This document shows positions 35,170-43,277 of a stretch of DNA of 64,000 nucleotides, one piece after another. The position numbers were made by a program, and so were the translations under genes. The notes under the pieces were generated by a model. That model was given only the letters and a program-made list of their open reading frames with translations, was not told where the DNA came from and searched no databases. How positions within the stretch are numbered: the stretch's first letter is position 1; each line of letters opens with the position of its first letter. Source of the DNA: Nautiliaceae bacterium (GTDB lineage: Bacteria; Campylobacterota; Campylobacteria; Campylobacterales; Nautiliaceae); the NCBI GenBank assembly GCA_027062285.1, contig JAMOTL010000107.1, positions 1-64,000 on the forward strand, read 5' to 3'.

Positions 35170-38100
35170 ATAACCTTTGCTGAAAGTTCACACTCTAAAC
35201 TTCTGTAATTTGATCCCGGAGTGTTTGTAGTGGCTGAATTACTAAATTCACATCCTGCTTTTGAAAAAATGTTTTTTTGATTGTCGTATGTCAGCCATGC
35301 TTCGAGTTTATAAACAAAGGCTTTATCAAAGAAGCTGTACCCCATACCTCCTTTTCCTCTTGCGTAAAAATATCTGGATAATCTTTTTTTCGCTTTTAAA
35401 CCGATAATATTGGTATCGGTTTTATCAGGTGAGTAATAACAATCGGTTTGTTTTGAATTGAATTGATACCAACCTGAAAAATAAACGGAAAAAGGTTGGT
35501 CGTTGATAGAAAATTCATAAAAATCATAATCTACCTGAGGAGTTATGACATTATTTGAATCGTCTACAAGTTCATAAGCTATAGACCACCAAAGTTCTCT
35601 TGAATGTGTTATTTCTTTATATCTGGTAAGTTCGGCTTTTATTCTGGTATGTTTGCTTGAACAGATGCTTCTTCTAGAATATACCATATTATGTTTATTC
35701 AAATTAAATGTAATACCGGGAAAAAGATTATAATATGTAAAATCCCATCCTATAGTGGAGGTTTTTCCGCTGTTATCATTAAAAACATCAAATAAAAAAG
35801 GGTTTTTTTCAAATCCGAGTCCGTAATAAAGCCCTTTTTTATTTGATGAAGCAACATTTAAAGAGTAATTTCTTACGAATCCGAATAAATAAAAATTATC
35901 TTTTATATGTTTTGCAATTTTTAGATATTCCGTCCACATAGTGGTTTGTTGATTGTCTTCAAAATAATTTATTTTACCGAAAATTTTCCAGTTATAATGT
36001 TGAGTTGAAGATAAGACGTCATTTTTGTTTAAAACATTCTTTTTTGAAAGATTTGTTTTTTTTAAATACACATAATTTAACACCTCGGATTCTTTCATTA
36101 CCTCTTTATTTTGATTAGGAACTAAAAGAGGATAATTTGGGTTAGGAGGAGGAGATTTTTTTGCTTGTTTTTTTTTAAGATTATATTCCGGTTTGATTTT
36201 TGATTGTTTTTCTAAAGGGGTTAGGATTATTTTTTTGTTTTCCTCTTTATTAATTAATTCGAGATTTCTTTTTATGTATTTTTCTAGAGAATTTTCAGGA
36301 TTATAAGGAACATACTCTCCTCTCGTCCATTTTTCATCTATAATTACGCATTTGTTATTTTCACACTTTAGAGTAAGTGTTTTGTATCCTTTGTCTTTTC
36401 TGATTTTAGATGCGTATACCTGATAAAATTTTACTTTATATATATTGTCTTTATGATATATTAAAACCGGGTCGTATATTCCTACACTTATAAAAGAAGC
36501 TCTTTTAAAGATTGATTGTTTTCTAAGTCTCCAATAAAGATTTTTTGAATATTTTTTGTCATAAAATCGGGCATATTTGTTTATATCCATACTTTCCCAT
36601 GCTTTTTTCCAATCTTCAAGAAATTTTTTAATAAATTCAGGTACCGGTTTAGGCACTTCATTTAGAAGTTTTTTATAAATTTCTTTTGCTTTTTTAATTT
36701 TTCCGGCTCTTTGAAGATTATAGGCATAATGATATTCGATAAGAGGTGTTTTTTTCCACCACATTAAAAGATAAAACTCTCCGGCCGCTTTTTCAGGTTC
36801 TCCTGCTTGTTCTAGAGCAAATGCGTATCTTTCTCTTACTTTGTAGTCGTTAGGTTGTAAAAAGAGATATTCTTTATAATATTCTATCGCACTTTTATAA
36901 AGATCAGAAAAATAAGCCCTATCTCCCAAAACCTGTATCTGTTGACTTTTATTATTAAAATATTCGTCAATAGTTGCGGCCGTGCTGGAGGTTACGAATC
37001 TAGGATTTATTTTAAGAATTTTGGCTTTTAAAATTAAAGCATCCGTATAATTCGGGTATTTTTTCAAAAGATCATTGACTACGCTTAAAGCTTCTTTATT
37101 AAATCCGTTCCAGTAATATCTTAAAGCAAGTTCATAATATGCTTCTTTTGTATTTTTATAGTTAGCGTAATATTCCCAATAGCTGAAACCTTTATAATAA
37201 TTTTTTTGTGCCAGATAGATGTCTCCGAGAGTTTTATATATTTCTAAATTTTCAGGATGTTTTTTTAAGTATTTTTCATAATAATAGGCAGATTTATTAT
37301 AATCTCCCAAAATATAATAGTAATCGGCAAGTTTTAAAATATAATCTTCTCTTCCAGGATGGTTTCTAAGAAGGATGAGATATTTTTTTATCAGAGGTTT
37401 TACGTTACCGTTTAATACCATCAGTTCTTCTTTTACCTCTTCATCTTTAGGATTTATTTTATAAAGTTCTTGAAAGATTGCTTTTGCTTTTTTCTTATCT
37501 CCTTTCCATAAATATACGTATCCAAGCATTTTTTTCGCTTCGTATTTTTGTTCTTGATTGCCGTGGGAATAAACATCTCCCAAATAGATTATGGCTTTGT
37601 CAAATTTTCCCTGCCATGCCAATATTTTTCCAAGAAGAAGTTTTGCGTTTAAATCGTTTATATTTTTAAATTGAGATAAAAACTTAAGCGCTTTTTCGTT
37701 GTTTCCGCTCCAGCTTAAAAGCTGAGCGTAAAATACTTTTGCCTGAGTATTGTGAGGATGTGTTTTTATATATTTTTCCACTATTTCAAATGCTTTTTTT
37801 TGATCTATTTGAAACATTGCTATAGCAAGTTTTTTCATGTTTTCAAAACTTGGATTGGCATTATATTCTTTTTTAAGTTCTTCTATGTGTTTTAATTGTA
37901 AATCTAAAAGTTTTTTTTCATATTCTCCGGCTATTTTAGGGGATATTCTTTTTAATGAAAGGATTAATTTTTTTACCTGGTCGAATTCTCCAAGATAATA
38001 GTAAATATCAATAAGCTTTTTTGCGTATTCCAAATTTCCCGTAGTTTGATATAAAAGCTGAAAATATTTTTTAGCTTTTTTGTAATTGCCTTTATAATAT

Positions 38101-38606
38101 AAATCATAAGCTAATATTTCGTAATAGTCTAAACTTTTTTTATTTTTAACGTAAGAAAGGACATTTATTGATAAATCATAATTACCTTCCCACATAGCCA
38201 CTCTTGCAACTTTTAAAAGTTCACTATCGGTTAGGCCGTCTTTTTTTAGTTTTTTTAAAGCCGTATAGAATTTTAATAATTCTTTATATTGTTCTTTTTC
38301 ATATAGGCTGTTAATGACATTTTTAGGAGTTTTATATTTTGAAATATATTTTTGATAAATAATCCTGTATCGAATATTTTCTTTTAATTGTTTTGCATAT
38401 TTATTTTTAGGATCGATTTTTAACACTTCATTGACATATTTTTCCGCTTCTTTTATTTTTCCTTTTTCGAATAAATAACTCGCAATAACGAGTCTATTTT
38501 TTAAATCATGAGGATTTTTCTTTACTTTTGATATAAGTTCGTTGATATCTAATTCCATGGCAAAAGCCATTATTAAACTTAATAATAAAAACATTACTTT
38601 TTTCAT
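35163..38606 (-). CDS. TPR-rich outer membrane exopolysaccharide export protein (PgaA/PelB/BcsC-like) with an NTF2-like insert
   Basis: A roughly 1147-residue envelope protein. A signal peptide (MKKVMFLLLSLIMAFA) is followed by many TPR units to about residue 640 (for example GKIKEAEKYVNEVLKIDPKN). From about 655 to 775 a segment starting FIKKFLEDWKKAWESMDINKYARFYDKKY looks like an NTF2/SnoaL-like domain as found in Campylobacterota Csd6-type proteins. A Lys/Pro linker leads to a C-terminal beta-rich domain (about 860 to end) closing on W, fitting an outer-membrane barrel. It should guide the polymer across periplasm and outer membrane. I start at ATG 38606 (GGAG upstream), giving a 4-base overlap with the preceding gene. 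Confidence 0.78.
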   Translation of the reverse strand: MKKVMFLLLSLIMAFAMELDINELISKVKKNPHDLKNRLVIASYLFEKGKIKEAEKYVNEVLKIDPKNKYAKQLKENIRYRIIYQKYISKYKTPKNVINSLYEKEQYKELLKFYTALKKLKKDGLTDSELLKVARVAMWEGNYDLSINVLSYVKNKKSLDYYEILAYDLYYKGNYKKAKKYFQLLYQTTGNLEYAKKLIDIYYYLGEFDQVKKLILSLKRISPKIAGEYEKKLLDLQLKHIEELKKEYNANPSFENMKKLAIAMFQIDQKKAFEIVEKYIKTHPHNTQAKVFYAQLLSWSGNNEKALKFLSQFKNINDLNAKLLLGKILAWQGKFDKAIIYLGDVYSHGNQEQKYEAKKMLGYVYLWKGDKKKAKAIFQELYKINPKDEEVKEELMVLNGNVKPLIKKYLILLRNHPGREDYILKLADYYYILGDYNKSAYYYEKYLKKHPENLEIYKTLGDIYLAQKNYYKGFSYWEYYANYKNTKEAYYELALRYYWNGFNKEALSVVNDLLKKYPNYTDALILKAKILKINPRFVTSSTAATIDEYFNNKSQQIQVLGDRAYFSDLYKSAIEYYKEYLFLQPNDYKVRERYAFALEQAGEPEKAAGEFYLLMWWKKTPLIEYHYAYNLQRAGKIKKAKEIYKKLLNEVPKPVPEFIKKFLEDWKKAWESMDINKYARFYDKKYSKNLYWRLRKQSIFKRASFISVGIYDPVLIYHKDNIYKVKFYQVYASKIRKDKGYKTLTLKCENNKCVIIDEKWTRGEYVPYNPENSLEKYIKRNLELINKEENKKIILTPLEKQSKIKPEYNLKKKQAKKSPPPNPNYPLLVPNQNKEVMKESEVLNYVYLKKTNLSKKNVLNKNDVLSSTQHYNWKIFGKINYFEDNQQTTMWTEYLKIAKHIKDNFYLFGFVRNYSLNVASSNKKGLYYGLGFEKNPFLFDVFNDNSGKTSTIGWDFTYYNLFPGITFNLNKHNMVYSRRSICSSKHTRIKAELTRYKEITHSRELWWSIAYELVDDSNNVITPQVDYDFYEFSINDQPFSVYFSGWYQFNSKQTDCYYSPDKTDTNIIGLKAKKRLSRYFYARGKGGMGYSFFDKAFVYKLEAWLTYDNQKNIFSKAGCEFSNSATTNTPGSNYRSLECELSAKVIW

Positions 38607-39970
38607 TTGCAAATCTCCTCTTTTTTAATTGGATAATCCGGAGCTTCGTAAGCGAATATAATTTCGAATTCCTTCGGATCGTTAAAGAATTTTTTCATCA
38701 CATAAGGAAGATGAACGATTCTTGTATTTAGCAATATTAAAATATAAGTGTCGTTTTTATCTTTAAAAATAAAATCGTTTTTTCTTAAATATTCTTTTTT
38801 TATCTCTTTTTTGCTTCTAAGTTTCAATACCGAAAAGAAGAATTTTTCTTTATATAAGATTTCAAGTATCTGGCAGAGCATATTTTTATTGGTAATGTTT
38901 CTGTTTGATGTAATTTTAGCGAGGGTATAAGTATAAAAATTCACCCCTACTATTTTTTCTATTTCAGCTATTAATTCAAGAAGATTAAAATTATAAGGGA
39001 AAACTTCGTAACATCCGTTAGAAATTGCTGCTATTTTATCATCACCTCTTATATAATTTTCATTGGTTATATAAATAAGTCTGGATTTTAATTTATTTTC
39101 TTTTATTGTATGACAAACGCTAAAGTCCATCTCTTTATCAAAAGGATTATAAATAATTATATCGGGTTCGGTTAGTACTTTATTTATAATTTCCGAAGTG
39201 TGAGAAGCAAAATCCACATTGAAAATATCTCTGTTGAATACATATCCGAGCGTTTTTTGAAGTTCTTTGTTTTTTGTTATAATTAATATGCTGTATTTGT
39301 CTTTTTTCGGTGCGAGATCGGTTGATGTGGAAGTATTTTCATCGGAATAAGGTTCCAATATTATTTCGTTTTCTTTTATTAAAAATTTGTATTTATCAGG
39401 AAAGGTTGGGAAAAGTGAGTTTTTCACCTGAATCAATCTGTATCGCTCAAGTTTTTCTATATAGATGTTTATATCCGAAAAATTTTCTATATTTTCAATA
39501 GTCCCTTTGTTTGTTTCCATAGGAGCGGCAGTAAAGAAAGTTTTGAAATCTTTTGAATCTTTTAAATTAATTATTTCTTCCATAAAAAATTTTAAATGCC
39601 CTGTTTCGTGATGTTCGAAAAAGAGGTCGAATCTATGAAAAATAACGCTGTCAGGATTAATTTTTTCGATTGCTCTATATATGTCTTTTAATAAAAAATC
39701 TATTCCGAATTTGGCTTTAAATTCCGGCCATTCTTCTTTAAGTGATAAAAGTTCTATGTTTTTCAAAACCGGTTCGATATTTTTTATGTGTTGTTGTTTT
39801 ATCGCTTCTAATCTTTTTTTCATAATAGTTTTATTGTATGTTGAAAAAACTAAAATTTTGTCTTTGTTTTCTCTGGCGCATTCATAAATGCTGAATGTGA
39901 ACTTTCCGACCTTTTTTTCACCTTCTATTAAAATGACTTCCGATTGTCTTATGGATTCTAAAAATGTCAT
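38603..39970 (-). CDS. RecA/KaiC-like ATPase domain fused to a pseudo-receiver domain
   Basis: A 455-residue cytoplasmic protein of unknown function. Residues 1-195 resemble a RecA/KaiC-type NTPase with a weak P-loop (LIEGEKKVGKFTFSIYE, Phe in place of the usual Thr/Ser after GK) and a hydrophobic strand ending PDSVIFHRFDLFF in the Walker B place. Residues 225-345 form a receiver fold (YSILIITKNKEL) in which the phospho-acceptor strand reads PDIIIYNPFD, Asn at the Asp site, and no KP motif is seen. A C-terminal domain of about 110 residues follows. It overlaps the histidine kinase by ATGA. A non-catalytic regulator of exopolysaccharide output is inferred. Confidence 0.6.
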   Translation of the reverse strand: MTFLESIRQSEVILIEGEKKVGKFTFSIYECARENKDKILVFSTYNKTIMKKRLEAIKQQHIKNIEPVLKNIELLSLKEEWPEFKAKFGIDFLLKDIYRAIEKINPDSVIFHRFDLFFEHHETGHLKFFMEEIINLKDSKDFKTFFTAAPMETNKGTIENIENFSDINIYIEKLERYRLIQVKNSLFPTFPDKYKFLIKENEIILEPYSDENTSTSTDLAPKKDKYSILIITKNKELQKTLGYVFNRDIFNVDFASHTSEIINKVLTEPDIIIYNPFDKEMDFSVCHTIKENKLKSRLIYITNENYIRGDDKIAAISNGCYEVFPYNFNLLELIAEIEKIVGVNFYTYTLAKITSNRNITNKNMLCQILEILYKEKFFFSVLKLRSKKEIKKEYLRKNDFIFKDKNDTYILILLNTRIVHLPYVMKKFFNDPKEFEIIFAYEAPDYPIKKEEICK

Positions 39971-41838
39971 TGCTTGTTCCTTAATTTATTTTTGAAAAGT
40001 TCTATTAATAATTCGTTTTTCTCTTCTTTAAAAATATTCAATAATGTTTTTAACACTTCTTTATCATGAGGATTTTTTTCAAGTACTTTAAATAAATATT
40101 GTTTGGCTTTTTTATAATCGTTTAGTTTATAATATATTAATCCTGATAATTTCTCCGTATTATAATCATATTTAATTTTTTGGAGATATTTAAGAGACTT
40201 TTTATACTCTCTTTTTTCATAATATGCTTTTGCCGTTAAATAATTTATTTCATATGAATTACTGAACTTTTCAGCTTTGCTTAATATTTTTAAAGCGTTG
40301 TCGTAATCTTTTTTTATTATTAAAATTTTGGCGTATAATATATAAGGTTTATCCGATGCTGTTTTTATGGTTCTTAAAGATTTTTTTACATAAATTTCCG
40401 CTAAGTCTATGTTTGAGTTGTTAAATTCCTGTAACGCTTTATAAAAATTTTTCAAAAACAATAATTTATTTATATAAGGCATTGAGTAAAGATTTTCATT
40501 TACACTTTGTAAAGAAAAATACCACAGTCCGTCATCAAGGTCACTGAGTAAAATTTGTCTTTTTGTGGTTACGTATTTTAATATAGGGGCTTTATCGAAT
40601 TTTTTGGATTTTGAAAGGGTTAAAACGAATTTTTTATAAGGACTTTCCCAGTTTATTATTATATTGTGTTCCGGAGTTTTATAAAGATCAATATTTTGAG
40701 GGGGATTTGGAAGAGGAGTTTTTATAAGTTTATCTCCTTTTACGATTAATCCTTGGTTTTTTTTTACCTCCTGATTTTTTGCTTTTATTTTTCCTTTGTA
40801 GACGCTTGTAGCTACAGAATCTTTTTTTACGGTTTCAAATTCTGTCCCAATATTTTTTAAAATCGTTTTTCCAGCTATTACTTTTACCGGCTGGTGGTTT
40901 GTATTTATGGAAATATCTGCGTTTTCTAAAAAAAATTCGGTTTTAGTTTTCGTATTAAACAGATTTTTTCTGGCGATGATTTTTATTTTATCGTTTATTT
41001 GGGCTTTTGCTATTATTCCGTTTTCGAATTTATATAAAACTATGTCATCCGAAATTATTTTTTGTATTTGTTGAGGGAAAAAACAGTAATAATAATCAAG
41101 TCCGATAAAAATAGTCAGAATGAATCCTGATAAGGCGAGGGCCAATCGTCTGAGTTTAATAGATTTGGCGACTTTTGGTAAATAAATATAAAATTTTGTT
41201 CCTCTTCCTTTTTCACTATCTATCGCAATAGCGCCTCCAAGTGATTCAATAACGTTTTTTGACATAGCAAGACCGATGCCCGTACCTTCTTTTTCATCAG
41301 TGGTATAAAATTTTTTAAATATATATTTTTTTTCTTCTTCGCTTATTCCTATACCCGTATCTTTTATAGTGAGAATTACTCCTTTTTTTTCAGGAGCAAA
41401 TGAAATTATGACTCTTCCGTTTTGATGATTATATTTAATACTGTTGTGAATTATATTTAAAAGAGCTTTTTTCAGCCATTTTTTATTGGCTTTTATTATA
41501 ATTTCTTCTTGCGGGGATTCGACGGTTACTAAAATATTTTTTTTTTGGATGTCAATTTCAAGTTCTTTTATTATTTCGTGAATAAACTGAGGTAAGTTTA
41601 TTTTTTCATTTTTTAAAAACTTTTCATGTTTATATTTTTCAAGGTCTAAGTAGTCGTTTAGCATATCAATTGTTTTATCGAGGGTAACCAATACGCTTTG
41701 TATGAGAGAATGTTTTTGTTCTTCGTTGATATTGGGATTTAATAAAAGGCTTAGAGAGAATTTTATACTTCCTAATTTATTCTTAATGTCATGAAAATAA
41801 ACTTGTAAAAAAGGTTTTTTATTTCGAAAAAGTTTCAT
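39967..41838 (-). CDS. Histidine kinase with N-terminal kinase core and C-terminal periplasmic FecR-like, FN3-like and TPR regions
   Basis: A 623-residue kinase in reversed order. The dimerisation/phospho-acceptor helix is at the very N-terminus (FHDIKNKLGSIKF, His16), followed by an HATPase_c domain with NIIHNSIKY (N box), IKDTGIGI (G1), IFKKFYTT (F) and GTGIGLAMS (G2). A single TM (about 231-251) follows. The remainder should be periplasmic: a FecR-like domain (about 255-375; IAGKTILKNIGTEFETV, VYKGKIKAK), an FN3-like stretch with NIIINWESP, and TPRs (about 465-615). The partner is the response regulator just upstream. Sensing the envelope or polymer-export TPR protein is inference. Confidence 0.82.
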   Translation of the reverse strand: MKLFRNKKPFLQVYFHDIKNKLGSIKFSLSLLLNPNINEEQKHSLIQSVLVTLDKTIDMLNDYLDLEKYKHEKFLKNEKINLPQFIHEIIKELEIDIQKKNILVTVESPQEEIIIKANKKWLKKALLNIIHNSIKYNHQNGRVIISFAPEKKGVILTIKDTGIGISEEEKKYIFKKFYTTDEKEGTGIGLAMSKNVIESLGGAIAIDSEKGRGTKFYIYLPKVAKSIKLRRLALALSGFILTIFIGLDYYYCFFPQQIQKIISDDIVLYKFENGIIAKAQINDKIKIIARKNLFNTKTKTEFFLENADISINTNHQPVKVIAGKTILKNIGTEFETVKKDSVATSVYKGKIKAKNQEVKKNQGLIVKGDKLIKTPLPNPPQNIDLYKTPEHNIIINWESPYKKFVLTLSKSKKFDKAPILKYVTTKRQILLSDLDDGLWYFSLQSVNENLYSMPYINKLLFLKNFYKALQEFNNSNIDLAEIYVKKSLRTIKTASDKPYILYAKILIIKKDYDNALKILSKAEKFSNSYEINYLTAKAYYEKREYKKSLKYLQKIKYDYNTEKLSGLIYYKLNDYKKAKQYLFKVLEKNPHDKEVLKTLLNIFKEEKNELLIELFKNKLRNKQ

Positions 41839-41909
41839 CGTCCCCCATTTTTATTTCATCCTTTTATTTTAACAAAATTTTATTATCTTAAAATGTCATT
41901 TCAATGACT

Positions 41910-42548
41910 TTAATCAATAATGTAACCCAAATCCCTTTTTGTTTTTATTATATTTTTATTTCCCATTTTTTCTCTTAATCTTTTAACAAGCACGTTTAGG
42001 GTGTTAAGAGATACGGGAGTTTCCCAGATATAGTCTATTAATGTTGAATTTGAAATAACTTTTCCTCTGTTATTTAACAACAGTTCAAGCAGTTGAGACT
42101 CTTTTTTTGTCAGCTCTATTTCTTTTGAATCTTTTATGATTGATTTTTTATTAAAATCATAGTAAATGTCGTCTGTTAACTTAATTTGCGAATTTCTTTC
42201 TTTAAATAATTTTCTAATTCTTATCGACAGTTCTTCATAATCAAAAGGTTTTTTTATAAAATCCTCGGCTCCTAAATTAAATGCTTTTTTTATATTGTTT
42301 ATTTCGGTGTTTCCTGAAATTACCATTATTTTCACATAAGAAAGTTCGGGATGTCTTTTTAATTCTTCCAAAAAATTTCCGTCCGGAAGAGATATGTCGG
42401 AAATAATGAGCTCGGGCATAATTTTTTTATAATTGTCAAAAAAACTGCCTAATTCTGAAAAGGAGTGGACTTCATAACCTTCGGATCTTAAAAACATTCC
42501 GAGGGCTATATTCAAACTCTCTTCGTCTTCAATTAATACTATTTTCAT
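41910..42548 (-). CDS. OmpR-family response regulator
   Basis: A 212-residue DNA-binding response regulator. The receiver has the acidic pair (IEDEE), phospho-acceptor Asp in IISDISLPDG and the Lys in IKKPFDYEEL. The C-terminal winged helix (about 125-212) has SQLLELLLNNRGKVISNSTLIDYIW and the recognition region LNTLNVLVKRLREKMG. I start at ATG 42548, preceded by AAAGGAGAC; the ORF-track start 45 bases upstream lies in the rsmE coding region. It is 71 bases upstream of the kinase gene in the same direction and probably controls the exopolysaccharide operon and itself. Confidence 0.92.
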   Translation of the reverse strand: MKIVLIEDEESLNIALGMFLRSEGYEVHSFSELGSFFDNYKKIMPELIISDISLPDGNFLEELKRHPELSYVKIMVISGNTEINNIKKAFNLGAEDFIKKPFDYEELSIRIRKLFKERNSQIKLTDDIYYDFNKKSIIKDSKEIELTKKESQLLELLLNNRGKVISNSTLIDYIWETPVSLNTLNVLVKRLREKMGNKNIIKTKRDLGYIID

Positions 42549-42562
42549 TTGTCTCCTTTTTT

Positions 42563-43222
42563 TTAAAGCAGGATTTTGCTTGTAATCGCGCAAGCAGCTG
42601 TTTCACTTCTGAGTATGAAAGCCTTAAGTCTTATTTTCTCTTTAAAAAATTTTCTTTCTTCTTCGCTAAATCCGCCTTCCGGTCCAATGAATACCGGTTT
42701 ATTAAAAGTCTCAGGGCATTTTATTAACTTTCCATCAAAATCCAAAGCTACAAAATTAGGATATTTTTCAAAAAATTCTTTGGAAGAATTTAAAATTTCT
42801 ATCTCCATTAAATCACTTCTGCCGCATTGCTGAGAAGAGTTTATTAAAATTTTAGTTAATCTGTCAAGCTTTAGTTTAAAATTTTTCTGAGAATAGTCAC
42901 AATAAACGAATGTTATTTTACTTACTCCCATTTCATTTAAAGCGGGCAGTGTTTTTTCAATGTTTTTAGGATCTATAATACACCAACCGAGATGAAAAAA
43001 AGCGGAAGGTTTATTGGGTCTTAAAATTTTATCGGTGAGTTTAAGAACTGCTTCTTTTTTATTTATGTCAATAATTTCATAAACATAAATAAAATCATCC
43101 TTTAAATTTCTGATATTGATTTTTTCGTTTTTTTTGATTCTTCTGACTTTAAAAAGATATTTATGTTCATCTCCTGTCAAGATTATCTGGGAAGATGGAT
43201 TGGGATGATAAAGAAATTGCAT
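42563..43222 (-). CDS. rsmE: 16S rRNA (uracil(1498)-N(3))-methyltransferase RsmE
   Basis: A 219-residue SPOUT-class methyltransferase that modifies U1498 of 16S rRNA. The N-terminal PUA-like domain includes LTGDEHKYLFKVRRIKKNEKI; the C-terminal knot carries FIGPEGGFSEEERKFF and ILRSETAACAI, the SAM-binding trefoil signatures. The length is somewhat below the usual 240. It ends 14 bases before the response regulator start, so it may drive read-through into the signalling genes. The promoter is the divergent -10 pair at 43248-43255. Confidence 0.93.
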   Translation of the reverse strand: MQFLYHPNPSSQIILTGDEHKYLFKVRRIKKNEKINIRNLKDDFIYVYEIIDINKKEAVLKLTDKILRPNKPSAFFHLGWCIIDPKNIEKTLPALNEMGVSKITFVYCDYSQKNFKLKLDRLTKILINSSQQCGRSDLMEIEILNSSKEFFEKYPNFVALDFDGKLIKCPETFNKPVFIGPEGGFSEEERKFFKEKIRLKAFILRSETAACAITSKILL

Positions 43223-43247
43223 TTTCTTTCCTTTAAAATTTGATAAA

Positions 43248-43255
43248 ATTATAAT
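43248..43255. promoter_or_regulatory. Overlapping divergent -10 elements between rsmE and the AAA ATPase gene
   Basis: ATTATAAT is its own reverse complement and yields TATAAT on plus (43250-43255) and minus (43253-43248). Each would give a leader of about 16-20 bases. This is the same design as at 119-130. Confidence 0.5.
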
Positions 43256-43277
43256 ATATTTAAGTTAAGGAGCATAT

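Noticed and set aside
41883-41905. GTCATTTCAATGAC hairpin between the response regulator and the kinase gene
   Set aside because: Only a 6-bp stem with a 2-base loop; too weak to call a terminator or operator.
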